From: Brevibacillus dissolubilis
GTDB lineage: Bacteria; Bacillota; Bacilli; Brevibacillales; Brevibacillaceae
DNA length: 64,000 nt
Direction of reading: 5' to 3'
NCBI RefSeq assembly: GCF_006170445.1
Contig: NZ_VCNA01000014.1
Coordinates: 62,001-126,000, forward strand
Shown here piece by piece: positions 40,852-48,923 of this stretch. Positions within the stretch are counted from its first letter, which is position 1. Every line of letters starts with the position of its first letter. Made by a program: the position numbers and the translations under genes. A model generated the notes under the pieces. That model made no database searches. It saw nothing but the letters and a program-made list of their open reading frames with translations, and was not told the origin of the DNA.

Positions 40852-42291
40852 ATGCTACTGCGTATTTTGGCTTCAGTGGGACTCATGAGCTTATTATTTC
40901 CGACCACCATTTTTGCTGCGGATGAACTGACGATTGCACAAGTGGCTAATGCTGTCGATGCAACGTGGGTAATGGTGGCGGCAATCTTGGTCATTTTCAT
41001 GCAGGCGGGCTTTGCCCTGGTGGAGACTGGCTCCACACGCATGAAAAATGCTGGTCACGTCGCGGGTAAAACCATCCTGACCTTCGGGATTTGTTCATTG
41101 GCATTTTGGGCTTTAGGCTTTGGTCTTACCTTCGGTGACGGTAACTCGCTGATTGGCTTGACCGGATTCTTCTTTGACGGTACAGAAGAACAGGCGGCGG
41201 CTGCCTACAGTTCTCTTGCCTTCTCCTCCATCCCGGTCGGGTTGAAATTCCTTTTCCAGCTTGGCTTCGTCGGTGTGTCGCTGGCGATTGCATGGGGTGG
41301 CTTCGCGGAACGTGCAAAGTTGTCGGTTTATTTCGTTTTTGGTGTTTTGTATACCATTCTGATCTATCCGGTTGTCGGTCACTGGGTATGGGGCGGCGGC
41401 TGGTTGGCTGAATTGGGCATGCAGGATTTTGCCGGTTCGACTGTCGTTCACTTGCAAGGGGCCATCGCGGCTCTGGTAGCTACCCTGCTCTTGAAGCCTC
41501 GTATCGGTAAATACAACCGTGACGGCTCTTCTAACCTGATTCCTGGTCACAACCAAGTCTACACCGTGCTTGGCGTTATCATTCTCTGGGTTGGCTGGTT
41601 TGGATTCAATGCCGGTTCCACACTTGGTTCTACGAATGGCTTCTTCGGTTATGTGGCATTGACCACCAACCTCGCAGCTGCAGCAGGTGCGGTTGCGGCT
41701 ATGGTTATCTCTTGGATCGTGATGGGCAAAGCTGACATCCCTGCGATGCTCAATGGTGTCTTGGCTGCACTGGTAGCGATCACGGCGGCTTGTGCGTTCG
41801 TCGAGCCTTGGGCGGCTGTCGTCATCGGGGCTGTGGCAGGTATTGTTACATTCTTTACCGCGATTTACTTCGACCGTCTCGGTATCGATGATCCGGTTTA
41901 TGCGTTTAGCGTACACGGGATTGCTGGGATCTGGGGAACGCTCTCTACCGGGCTGTTTGCTACACCGAAGCTGGTTGAGCAAGTAGGGATCGGGGCACCG
42001 GGCCTGTTCTACGGCGGCGGACTTGGACAGCTGGGCGTGCAGGCACTAGGTCTTGCTGGTTCTGTCCTGTATGTCTTCATTGTCTCCTATGTCATCCTCG
42101 GCATCATGAAAGCAGTCATGGGTCTGCGCGTCACAGAAGAAGAGGAAGTGGTCGGCCTTGACCTGAGCGAACACGGCAGCTACGGCTATCCTGAGCTGTT
42201 GAAACAACAGCACGCAGCACCTCATCTGACTGTCAGCACCAAACAGGAAGGGGGCGACTTATCTGGACGCCCAACACAGACACTTACCTGA
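40852..42291 (+). CDS. amt: Ammonium transporter (Amt family)
   Basis: A 479-residue membrane channel for ammonium. A signal-peptide-like start (LLRILASVGLMSLLFPTTIFAADE) precedes helix 1 (WVMVAAILVIFMQAGFALVETG). Amt signatures YPVVGHWVWGGGWL and DFAGSTVVHLQGAIAALV are present, and the C-terminal tail carries the usual GLRVTEEEEVVGLDLSEHG used for PII control. AAAAGGAG lies 10 nt before ATG 40852. No glnK/PII gene follows; a DUF294 gene does, 4 nt later. Confidence 0.96.
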   Translation: MLLRILASVGLMSLLFPTTIFAADELTIAQVANAVDATWVMVAAILVIFMQAGFALVETGSTRMKNAGHVAGKTILTFGICSLAFWALGFGLTFGDGNSLIGLTGFFFDGTEEQAAAAYSSLAFSSIPVGLKFLFQLGFVGVSLAIAWGGFAERAKLSVYFVFGVLYTILIYPVVGHWVWGGGWLAELGMQDFAGSTVVHLQGAIAALVATLLLKPRIGKYNRDGSSNLIPGHNQVYTVLGVIILWVGWFGFNAGSTLGSTNGFFGYVALTTNLAAAAGAVAAMVISWIVMGKADIPAMLNGVLAALVAITAACAFVEPWAAVVIGAVAGIVTFFTAIYFDRLGIDDPVYAFSVHGIAGIWGTLSTGLFATPKLVEQVGIGAPGLFYGGGLGQLGVQALGLAGSVLYVFIVSYVILGIMKAVMGLRVTEEEEVVGLDLSEHGSYGYPELLKQQHAAPHLTVSTKQEGGDLSGRPTQTLT

Positions 42292-42295
42292 ACAG

Positions 42296-43357
42296 ATGGA
42301 TCATATCGGGCAGATTGAACAAATCACCACTTATACTGAACTGAACCTGCGTCGGACGGAATGGCTCGCTCCCCTGCAACAAAACGCCTCTACCCAAGAG
42401 TGGAGCGGGGCCGTCTACAAGGTGAACCTTCTGCACGAACGCATGATGCAGCGGAGTGTGCAGTTGGCGATCGAAGAATTAGAGGCATTAGGCATGGGAG
42501 AACCTCCTGTGCCTTATGCTTTTGTCGTGTTCGGCAGTGCGGGCCGGCAGGAGCAGTCTTTTGTCAGCGATCAGGATAATGGGCTAATCTATGAAATCCC
42601 GCCTCATACCGGCGATACTGCCCGTGCCGAGATCGATGCCTACTTCGCCCGCTTGGCTGATGTGGTGGTACAGGGCTTGGCGGACGCAGGCTATCCTCCT
42701 TGCCATGGCAATGTCACCTGTACCAATCCGCGTTGGCGGGGGTCGGTCGAGCATTGGCAACAGCTTTTTGATGAGTGGCAGCAGGACCCTACTTGGGAAA
42801 ATGTCCGGTATCTGCTGGTCGTAGGCGATGCGCGTATGCTGGCTGGCAGTCTGGTCTTGTTCTCCTCTTGGAAAGAGCGCTATCACCAGCTTTTCCAGCG
42901 GTCTCCCATGATGGTCAACCGCTTGCTTGCCAACACGCTGCACCGTCATGTACCGCTTGGATGGTTCGGACGGATTCAGACCGAATTGCAAGGCAAGCAT
43001 CGCGGTGCGATCAACCTCAAAAACGGACTGTACCTCCCCTACGTCAACTGCCTGCGCCTTTGGGCGATTGCACACGATATTCCCGCCACTTCCAGCCTGC
43101 AGCGCCTGTATCTCTTACGTCAGGACAACGCATGGCCCCCTGAGTGGTATGACGATGTAGAGCAGCATTTTCGCCTGATTCTCGGCTGGCGCCTGCTGGC
43201 CCATACGCAGTGGTCACAGGAGGATTACGAGGATGCGAGCTATCTGAAGCTCCACCTTTTTGACAAAAACACACGGCACAATCTCAAATCCGCGATGAAG
43301 CTGGCGATCCGGCTGCAAGAGTTCACGCAGTCCCGCTATCAGTCGCGATCCCGCTAA
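42296..43357 (+). CDS. DUF294 nucleotidyltransferase-like protein (GlnD-type NTase fold)
   Basis: A 353-residue cytosolic protein. Residues 79-100 hold the polymerase-beta NTase signature (FGSAGRQEQ...SDQDNGLIYE, with Asp92 and Asp94 as likely metal ligands), as in GlnD uridylyltransferases; the DUF294 C-terminal helical domain follows. No CBS or HD domain. It starts 4 nt after amt. ATG 42296 lacks a ribosome site, but AGGAAGGGGG ends 9 nt before an in-frame CTG at 42263, which would add 11 residues. Position with Amt and an exonuclease suggests control of ammonium uptake; the nucleotide-transfer target is unknown. Confidence 0.88.
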   Translation: MDHIGQIEQITTYTELNLRRTEWLAPLQQNASTQEWSGAVYKVNLLHERMMQRSVQLAIEELEALGMGEPPVPYAFVVFGSAGRQEQSFVSDQDNGLIYEIPPHTGDTARAEIDAYFARLADVVVQGLADAGYPPCHGNVTCTNPRWRGSVEHWQQLFDEWQQDPTWENVRYLLVVGDARMLAGSLVLFSSWKERYHQLFQRSPMMVNRLLANTLHRHVPLGWFGRIQTELQGKHRGAINLKNGLYLPYVNCLRLWAIAHDIPATSSLQRLYLLRQDNAWPPEWYDDVEQHFRLILGWRLLAHTQWSQEDYEDASYLKLHLFDKNTRHNLKSAMKLAIRLQEFTQSRYQSRSR

Positions 43358-43372
43358 AAAGGAGAGAGTCGG

Positions 43373-44116
43373 ATGAGACAGAACTGGAATCCATTGAACC
43401 GCCTCTGGAATCTCTACCGCGAAAGCGGCCTCCCCTCCTCTCTCTCTTCTGGTGTATCCGGCAACGCTCCGAGCGATCAGGCTTTTTTGCGGGCGATGAA
43501 AAAAGAAGCGGAGAAGAAAAGCAGTATCGATATGCCTCTGGAGACACTGGAGGTCGTAGTGGTCGATCTGGAGACGACAGGCTTTCACCCGCATCATGGG
43601 GATGAGATTATCTCGATTGGAGCGGTCGCGATGCGCGGGAGTGAGGTGCTTGCGTCGGAGAGCTTTTTCAGTCTGATCCAGCCGAAGCGTGCGATTCCGC
43701 CTCATATCCAGACATTGACCGGACTGACGCCCGAAGCGTTGGCCGATGCTCCAGAGCTGTTGGCGGTGCTTTCACAGTTTTTCCAGTATGTCCGCAACCG
43801 TCCGCTGGTGGCGCACCATTCGCGGCATGAGCGTGAGTTTTTGCAGGCAGGACTGTGGAAGACAAGCCGGACCAAGTTCGCCCATCGCCTGATGGATACG
43901 ATGCTGTTGGTCCGCCTCTGTGACGGCTTGCAGCGGGATGGATCACTGGACGCCTTGTGTGAGCGCAACGGCATCACCATCGAAAAGCGGCATGACGCCC
44001 TACATGATGCGACTGCAACGGCGAAGCTCTGGGGGATCTATTTGGAGAAGGCTGTGTCGCTTGGGTACCGCGACCTGCACGATGTCTATCAACAGGTGGG
44101 GAATATGAATTATTAG
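43373..44116 (+). CDS. DnaQ-fold 3'-5' exonuclease of the amt operon
   Basis: A 247-residue protein with a basic N-terminal extension of about 58 residues and a DEDDh exonuclease domain: ExoI VVDLETTG (Asp65, Glu67), ExoIII HDALHDATA (His207, Asp212). At ExoII, where DnaQ has an Asp, the sequence is HHSRHEREFL with Glu instead. AAGGAGAG precedes the ATG, 15 nt after the DUF294 stop. DUF294 and this exonuclease type occur together next to transporters in other bacteria (established as gene neighbourhood, not as mechanism). It ends at a terminator. Confidence 0.88.
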   Translation: MRQNWNPLNRLWNLYRESGLPSSLSSGVSGNAPSDQAFLRAMKKEAEKKSSIDMPLETLEVVVVDLETTGFHPHHGDEIISIGAVAMRGSEVLASESFFSLIQPKRAIPPHIQTLTGLTPEALADAPELLAVLSQFFQYVRNRPLVAHHSRHEREFLQAGLWKTSRTKFAHRLMDTMLLVRLCDGLQRDGSLDALCERNGITIEKRHDALHDATATAKLWGIYLEKAVSLGYRDLHDVYQQVGNMNY

Positions 44117-44119
44117 GAG

Positions 44120-44169
44120 AAAAAAAGAGAGTCGCCCCTATTCTTGATAGGGTACGACTCTCTTTTTTA
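44120..44169. terminator. Bidirectional terminator
   Basis: AAAAAAGAGAGTCG / CGACTCTCTTTTTT with an inner CCTAT / ATAGG; shared by the amt operon and the small gene on the other strand. Confidence 0.92.
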
Positions 44170-44274
44170 TTCGATGGGGTCCTCGGCCCGTGCCTGTTTG
44201 GATGCCACGAGCATGGACATGGTGAGGACACCCAAGATGGCTCCTGCCATAGCTCCGAGTATGAAGGAAAACAT
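44167..44274 (-). CDS. Small membrane peptide, 35 aa (DUF3789-like)
   Basis: MFSFILGAMAGAILGVLTMS, then MLVASKQARAEDPIE. One TM helix of Gly/Ala/Leu type and a short charged tail resemble DUF3789 peptides. GGGAGG lies 10 nt before the ATG. The stop codon is in the terminator's T-run. Function unknown. Confidence 0.6.
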   Translation of the reverse strand: MFSFILGAMAGAILGVLTMSMLVASKQARAEDPIE

Positions 44275-44359
44275 GTGGGAAAGACCTCCCTTTTGCCTGA
44301 AAAAGGTGTAGGTCTTACTAGTGTAGACAGCTTACAGGGAAAACATTCCTGTACAAATG

Positions 44360-45370
44360 CTACTCTGCCACCTTCACCAGCTGTTTCCCGATGTTCTCTC
44401 CCCGGAACAGTCCGAGGAACGCTTCTACCGTATTGTCGAAGCCTTCTACGATATTTTCACGGTACTTGAGCTTGCCTTCTACGACCCATTGGCCCAGTTG
44501 CTTCATGCCTTCCGGGAATTGCTTGGCGTAGTCGCTGACGATAAAGCCCTTGAGCAAGGCACTGTTGATGAGAATCTGCGGCAGAACGCGTGGGCCGACT
44601 TCTGGCTTCTCCTGATTATAGAGAGCGATCTGACCGCAGAGGGCGATGCGTGCTTTGTGGTTGATCAGGCGCAGGACAGCGTCTGTGATATCGCCGCCGA
44701 CGTTGTCAAAGTAGATATCGACGCCGTTCGGGCAAGCTTCCTCGAGCGCGGCCTTGATATCGGTGACCGCCTTGTAGTCGATCACGGCATCGAAGCCGAG
44801 TTCATCGCGGAGGTAGCTGCATTTTTCTTCGGTACCGGCGATGCCTACTACACGGCAGCCTTTGATTTTGGCGATCTGACCGACAACCGTACCGACTGCA
44901 CCAGCCGCACCGGATACGACGACGGTCTCGCCTTCTTTTGGCTGACCGATATCAAGCAGTCCGAAGTAAGCAGTCAAGCCAGGCATGCCAAGCACACCAA
45001 GCGCTGTTGTGATTGGAGCGTATGGCGGGATTTTATGTACACCTTCGCCTTTGGTGATGTTATATTCCGCCCAGCCGAGGTAGCCGACGACTTTATCCCC
45101 TACGGCAAAATTCGGGTGCTTGGACTCGGTGACTTCCCCGACGACACCGCCGACGATCACCTCGTCGAGCTTGTATGGCGGTACATACGATTTCTGGTCA
45201 TTCATGCGGCCTCGCATATACGGGTCAACGGAAAGATACAGAGTGCGGACAAGCATCTCACCGTCCGCAATCTCGCGCAGCGGGGTCTCTATCATTTTGA
45301 AGTTATCATGGGTGGGCATACCCTTGGGTCTTGAGACGAGCAGGATTTCACGATTCGTAATGCTTGACAT
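44360..45370 (-). CDS. NADP-dependent oxidoreductase (zinc-independent MDR, YfmJ/PTGR-like)
   Basis: A 336-residue medium-chain reductase. VDPYMRGRM near residue 50 and the nucleotide-binding VVVSGAAGAVGTVVGQIAKIKG are typical of the leukotriene B4 dehydrogenase / YfmJ / CurA group, which reduces alpha,beta-unsaturated carbonyls with NADPH. No zinc Cys ligands are present. AGGGAGTGA lies 7 nt before the ATG. It is divergent to the acetyltransferase gene. Confidence 0.92.
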   Translation of the reverse strand: MSSITNREILLVSRPKGMPTHDNFKMIETPLREIADGEMLVRTLYLSVDPYMRGRMNDQKSYVPPYKLDEVIVGGVVGEVTESKHPNFAVGDKVVGYLGWAEYNITKGEGVHKIPPYAPITTALGVLGMPGLTAYFGLLDIGQPKEGETVVVSGAAGAVGTVVGQIAKIKGCRVVGIAGTEEKCSYLRDELGFDAVIDYKAVTDIKAALEEACPNGVDIYFDNVGGDITDAVLRLINHKARIALCGQIALYNQEKPEVGPRVLPQILINSALLKGFIVSDYAKQFPEGMKQLGQWVVEGKLKYRENIVEGFDNTVEAFLGLFRGENIGKQLVKVAE

Positions 45371-45422
45371 AAAAAAATCACTCCCTACCGATTGGTAATG
45401 GACTTACGAAAATTCACCGAGT

Positions 45423-45431
45423 AGTATACCA
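45423..45431 (-). promoter_or_regulatory. Extended -10 promoter of the MDR gene
   Basis: Minus strand TGG-TATACT; no strong -35. Confidence 0.4.
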
Positions 45432-45491
45432 TAAAAACCAACAGGTAAAAATGACCAAATGGGCTAACCTGCCTTTGTCAAAGGAGATGAA

Positions 45492-46382
45492 GTGTACATG
45501 TCCCACTCTGTAAAAACCCTGCCTGCTTGGGCAATCCGTTATCTCAACCGCCTGGGTGTGTCGGTGCAGAAGCCGTCCCAGGCGTATCTGACCGAACTGA
45601 TCTCCGCTCATCTGAACAAGCTCGCATTCGAGAATATCAGCAAGCTGCTCTACTATCGGGATCAGGAACAGAACGGCTATCTGATCCCGCCCATCGAGGT
45701 CTTCACGGAAAACATGCACCGCTATGGATACGGCGGAACATGCTATACCGCCAATTCGCATCTGCACACACTGCTGACCGAACTGGGCTTCGTCTCGCAG
45801 CTGGTGTTCCTCCGTACCGATCATATGGCGATTCTGGTGGAGCTGCCCGAATGGGACGGCGAAAAGGTATATGTGGATTGCGGTGCGGCTGCTCCCTTCC
45901 TCGAGCCTGTGAGATTCATCGGCGGGCAGGAGAATCATACCGCCTTTGGCATCGACGCGGTGAAGCTCGTGCCAGATGCTGAACATGCAGGTGAATATCT
46001 GTTTGTCCGCTACCGCCGGGGTGAGGTGGTCAGCCCGCAATGGGTGTTTGATCCGAACCAAAAAGCGGAGATGTCCGATTTTGCCCCAGTCATCGAGATG
46101 ATGAATCAGCCCGGCAGTCCTTTTATGAAGATTCTACGCTGTCAGTTGTATCAGACGAATCTCGGGCGTTGTCTGTCTCTGGTGAACAACCAGCTGACGA
46201 TCACCTATGCAGATGGCCGTGAAGAAAAAAGAAAATTAGCGAGTATCAAAGAGATGGAAGCAGTGATGCAAGATGAGTTCGGTCTGCCGGATCTGCCTGT
46301 ACGCGAAGCGATTGATGTGTTAGCCTGGCTTGGTGTTGATATTTTTGCTCCTACTCTCCCCTCGCCCGCGACAACGGGGTGA
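45492..46382 (+). CDS. nat: Arylamine N-acetyltransferase
   Basis: A 296-residue NAT that transfers acetyl from acetyl-CoA to aromatic amines and hydrazines. The catalytic triad is Cys84 (GYGGTCYTAN), His111 (DHMAILVEL) and Asp129 (VYVDCGAAAP). AAAGGAG is 5 nt before GTG 45492 and 11 nt before ATG 45498. The last 32 bases overlap the 3' end of the convergent MFS gene, so the two mRNAs are complementary there. Confidence 0.92.
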   Translation: MYMSHSVKTLPAWAIRYLNRLGVSVQKPSQAYLTELISAHLNKLAFENISKLLYYRDQEQNGYLIPPIEVFTENMHRYGYGGTCYTANSHLHTLLTELGFVSQLVFLRTDHMAILVELPEWDGEKVYVDCGAAAPFLEPVRFIGGQENHTAFGIDAVKLVPDAEHAGEYLFVRYRRGEVVSPQWVFDPNQKAEMSDFAPVIEMMNQPGSPFMKILRCQLYQTNLGRCLSLVNNQLTITYADGREEKRKLASIKEMEAVMQDEFGLPDLPVREAIDVLAWLGVDIFAPTLPSPATTG

Positions 46383-47589
46383 ACATCACCGCAACCAGTA
46401 CGGACACCATCAGAAAAATCCCCCCGATCATGATCGTCATCCCTGCCCCTATCCATTCTGCGAGCGGGCCTACCATCAGGCTCGCCACAGGCAAAAGCAT
46501 CGTGCTGATCGTCGTGACGATGGCGTATACTTTTGCCTGTTCAGCCGCGGGTACGGTGGTCTGGATCAAGACCATCTCTGGCACGTTGACCGCTGTCATC
46601 GCCATCCCGAACAGAAAGCTCCCCAGCACGACCAGCCACAGCCACTCCCCACTCCCGATTCCCAGCATCGCGATCCCCTCCAGCAGACAAGCCAGCAAAA
46701 ACAAGGCACCATGACGCCTGATTGTGACCTTGGTCAACCAGATGCCTGCCACGAACGCGCCTGCCGTCTGGCTCGCCTGCAACAACGTCAGCATCACCGC
46801 ACTCCCCTGTAGCTCTTCATGCACATAGACAGCCATTAGGGTGGAGAGTGGGACGACGCCGACATTCACCAAGGCAAAAAAGACAGTCATGATATACAGA
46901 AGCCGATGTTGTCTAAGCGTAGTGAAGCCGTCGGAGATATCGCGGAGGTAGGCTTTATCGGCAGATGGTTTGCGGTCAGGACGGGGAGCTCGCTCTTCCC
47001 AGGAACTCACCCGCAATACCAACACCGCCGACAACAGCAGCACCCCTGCCGTCACCACCAATGTCGTCCGAGCCGAAAGCATCATGATCAGCACCCCCGC
47101 ACCCATCAGCCCGGCGAAGCGGATCACCTGCTGGGAAGACTGCAACACGGCATTGGCTGCTTGAATCTGTGCAGGCACTACGACCTTGGACAACAACGCT
47201 ACAGAGGCTGGCTGATAAACCGAACCACATGTCGACTGCCAAAAAGCCGAGACAAAAAACAACCAGACCGGTGCATACCCAAACCAATGGCAGAGCGGAA
47301 CGAGCAGCACAAGCAGGCCCCTCACCACATCTGAGGCACACATCCAATGCGCCATTTTTCCCCGTTGCAAAAGCGGGCTGAACAACACGCCAAACAGCAT
47401 GATTGGAACAAGATTGCTCATATACAAAAGCGACGTGCTGACCGCGCCGCCACCTGACTCCAGCAACAGCCATACGAAGGCCACGGAAGCGAACTGATCT
47501 GCCAGTCCTTTTAGCAGATGGGAAGCAAATAAAAAGGAAAAGCTTGTATCCCACAGCTTCGTGCGGGGAGATGTCAACGGCAGGTTCAT
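46351..47589 (-). CDS. MFS exporter (MFS_3 type)
   Basis: A 412-residue 12-TM facilitator of the macrolide-efflux branch: FLFASHLLKGLADQFASVAFVWLL in helix 1, GVLFSPLLQRGKMAHWM in loop 2-3, then regular helices. Loop 2-3 lacks the usual Asp of motif A. GAGG lies 8 nt before ATG 47589; TTG 47595 is less likely. A strong dyad covers its promoter. It shares a 32-bp convergent overlap with nat. Confidence 0.87.
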   Translation of the reverse strand: MNLPLTSPRTKLWDTSFSFLFASHLLKGLADQFASVAFVWLLLESGGGAVSTSLLYMSNLVPIMLFGVLFSPLLQRGKMAHWMCASDVVRGLLVLLVPLCHWFGYAPVWLFFVSAFWQSTCGSVYQPASVALLSKVVVPAQIQAANAVLQSSQQVIRFAGLMGAGVLIMMLSARTTLVVTAGVLLLSAVLVLRVSSWEERAPRPDRKPSADKAYLRDISDGFTTLRQHRLLYIMTVFFALVNVGVVPLSTLMAVYVHEELQGSAVMLTLLQASQTAGAFVAGIWLTKVTIRRHGALFLLACLLEGIAMLGIGSGEWLWLVVLGSFLFGMAMTAVNVPEMVLIQTTVPAAEQAKVYAIVTTISTMLLPVASLMVGPLAEWIGAGMTIMIGGIFLMVSVLVAVMFTPLSRARGE

Positions 47590-47641
47590 GGGCAAAACCT
47601 CTTTTCTTTTTGGAGATAGGGTCGGATATCGTTGGAACCAA

Positions 47642-47694
47642 GATTAGATAAGTGACTAATTAGATTATTATCTAATCTAATGAGACACGTCAAC
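47642..47694 (-). promoter_or_regulatory. Promoter of the MFS gene with 11-bp inverted repeat operator
   Basis: Minus strand TTGACG (47694-47689), 18 nt, AATAAT (47670-47665). AGATTAGATAA (47642-47652) and TTATCTAATCT (47669-47679) are perfect inverted repeats spanning the -10 and the start. Likely a repressor site; the regulator is not adjacent. Confidence 0.55.
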
Positions 47695-47735
47695 CCTTCC
47701 ATGAAAAATATCATTCCTTAAACCAAATCGAAAAT

Positions 47736-47764
47736 TTGAAAAAGGATAATAGCGGATATATAAT
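47736..47764 (+). promoter_or_regulatory. SigA promoter of the VOC gene
   Basis: TTGAAA, 17-nt spacer, TATAAT; near-consensus. Confidence 0.75.
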
Positions 47765-47805
47765 GGAATTATGTGTAAATCATATCCCTAAGGAGCTAAC
47801 GACTA

Positions 47806-48231
47806 ATGACACTGAAATTGATCCCGTATCTCGTGATGGATGGAAATGCTAAGGAAGCAATCAAATTTTACGAGAGCGCATTGGATGCCCAAGTCCTCTA
47901 CGTTCAAACCTTTGGCGAAATGCCTGAAAACCCTGAGTTTCCTTTGCCGGCAGAAGCGAAGGAACGAGTTTCACATGCTACACTCAAAGTGGGTGAAACA
48001 GACCTGATGTTCTCTGATTCCTTCCCAGGTCAGCCTGTTCAGAGCGGAACACAAGTAACCATCTGCATCTCCACTGACGACAGCGAAAAAGCAACCAAAA
48101 TCTTTGAAGCCCTGCAGCAAGGCGGTCAGGTGAACATGCCGTTGCAAGAAACCTTCTTCAGCCCTGCATACGGAATTGTAACGGACAAGTATGGTGTGAA
48201 CTTCCAAATCTATACCGAGAAGCAACAATAG
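47806..48231 (+). CDS. VOC-family protein (PhnB/glyoxalase-like)
   Basis: A 141-residue vicinal-oxygen-chelate protein of the PhnB subgroup: LIPYLVMDGNAKEAIKFYESAL at the start and SPAYGIVTDKYGVNFQI at the end. Most such proteins bind metal or drugs; no catalytic role can be assigned. AAGGAG is 10 nt before the ATG. Confidence 0.87.
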   Translation: MTLKLIPYLVMDGNAKEAIKFYESALDAQVLYVQTFGEMPENPEFPLPAEAKERVSHATLKVGETDLMFSDSFPGQPVQSGTQVTICISTDDSEKATKIFEALQQGGQVNMPLQETFFSPAYGIVTDKYGVNFQIYTEKQQ

Positions 48232-48263
48232 ATTGATCCTACAATGAAATACTGAGAGACACC

Positions 48264-48307
48264 GAAAAGCTCTGACGCGTATCATCGCATCAGAGCTTTT
48301 TATTTTT
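48264..48307 (+). terminator. Terminator of the VOC gene
   Basis: AAAAGCTCTGA / TCAGAGCTTTTTATTTTT. Confidence 0.88.
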
Positions 48308-48391
48308 ACCATCGGGATCAGCCATATAATCCAGACAGCCAACATGTTTTTCTGGGGATTTGTCTGATCATGAACAAACAAACCAATGATC

Positions 48392-48407
48392 TGTGACAAT
48401 CATCACA
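48392..48407 (+). promoter_or_regulatory. CRP/FNR-type site
   Basis: TGTGA-CAATCA-TCACA, an exact CRP/FNR-family half-site pair. Its centre is about 72 bp upstream of the predicted start from the promoter at 48438, a class I activation distance. Confidence 0.45.
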
Positions 48408-48437
48408 AAGCTTTCACCTGGAACCTGTTCTGACGGA

Positions 48438-48465
48438 TTGATTTCTTCCTATCCATTGATATAAT
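48438..48465 (+). promoter_or_regulatory. Promoter of the DUF3817 gene
   Basis: TTGATT, 16 nt, TGA-TATAAT (extended -10). Confidence 0.6.
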
Positions 48466-48498
48466 CATCATGGACAATGAATTGAAGGAGGAACTTCC

Positions 48499-48789
48499 AT
48501 GTTGAATACCCCAGTCGGGCGTCTACGCCTTGTCGGTATGATCGAAGGCATTTCTTATCTGGTACTGCTTGGAATTGCGATGCCACTCAAGTATTATGCT
48601 GATTTTCCGCAGGCTGTTAAAATTGTCGGTGCTCTTCACGGCATATTCTTCGTGCTGTTCCTGTTGGCTGTCGCTCATGTGATGATCGACCGTCGCTGGT
48701 CTCTGTTTCGCGGAGTCGGTGCGGTTGTAGCCTCCTTGATTCCTTTTGGGACGTTCGTTCTGGACAGACAGCTTCGCAGCGAGCAATAA
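48499..48789 (+). CDS. DUF3817 membrane protein
   Basis: A 96-residue, three-helix membrane protein with the DUF3817 pattern: GRLRLVGMIEGISYLVLLGIAMPLKY, VGALHGIFFVLFL and ASLIPFGTFVLD. Function unknown; related to YdzA. AAGGAGG lies 9 nt before the ATG. Terminator follows. Confidence 0.88.
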   Translation: MLNTPVGRLRLVGMIEGISYLVLLGIAMPLKYYADFPQAVKIVGALHGIFFVLFLLAVAHVMIDRRWSLFRGVGAVVASLIPFGTFVLDRQLRSEQ

Positions 48790-48796
48790 TGGATGA

Positions 48797-48848
48797 GAAA
48801 AAAAGCGCAGTGCCACAACCCCGAACAGGCTGTGACATTGCGCTTTTT
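48797..48848. terminator. Terminator after the DUF3817 gene
   Basis: AAAAAAGCGCAgTG / CAtTGCGCTTTTTT with further CACA / TGTG pairing. Confidence 0.88.
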
Positions 48849-48923
48849 TATGGCGTGGGGTCTCGAATCCCCGAACTTTCTTTTTCGTCTATTCCTCTAC
48901 AGGTCGGTGGCTCGTATTCAGTA

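Noticed and set aside
44357-45334. 325-codon plus-strand open frame
   Set aside because: Antisense to the MDR oxidoreductase gene; no ribosome site.
48852-48880. GGGGTCTCGAATCCCC, like a tRNA T-arm
   Set aside because: The loop is one base too long and no acceptor, D or anticodon arms surround it.
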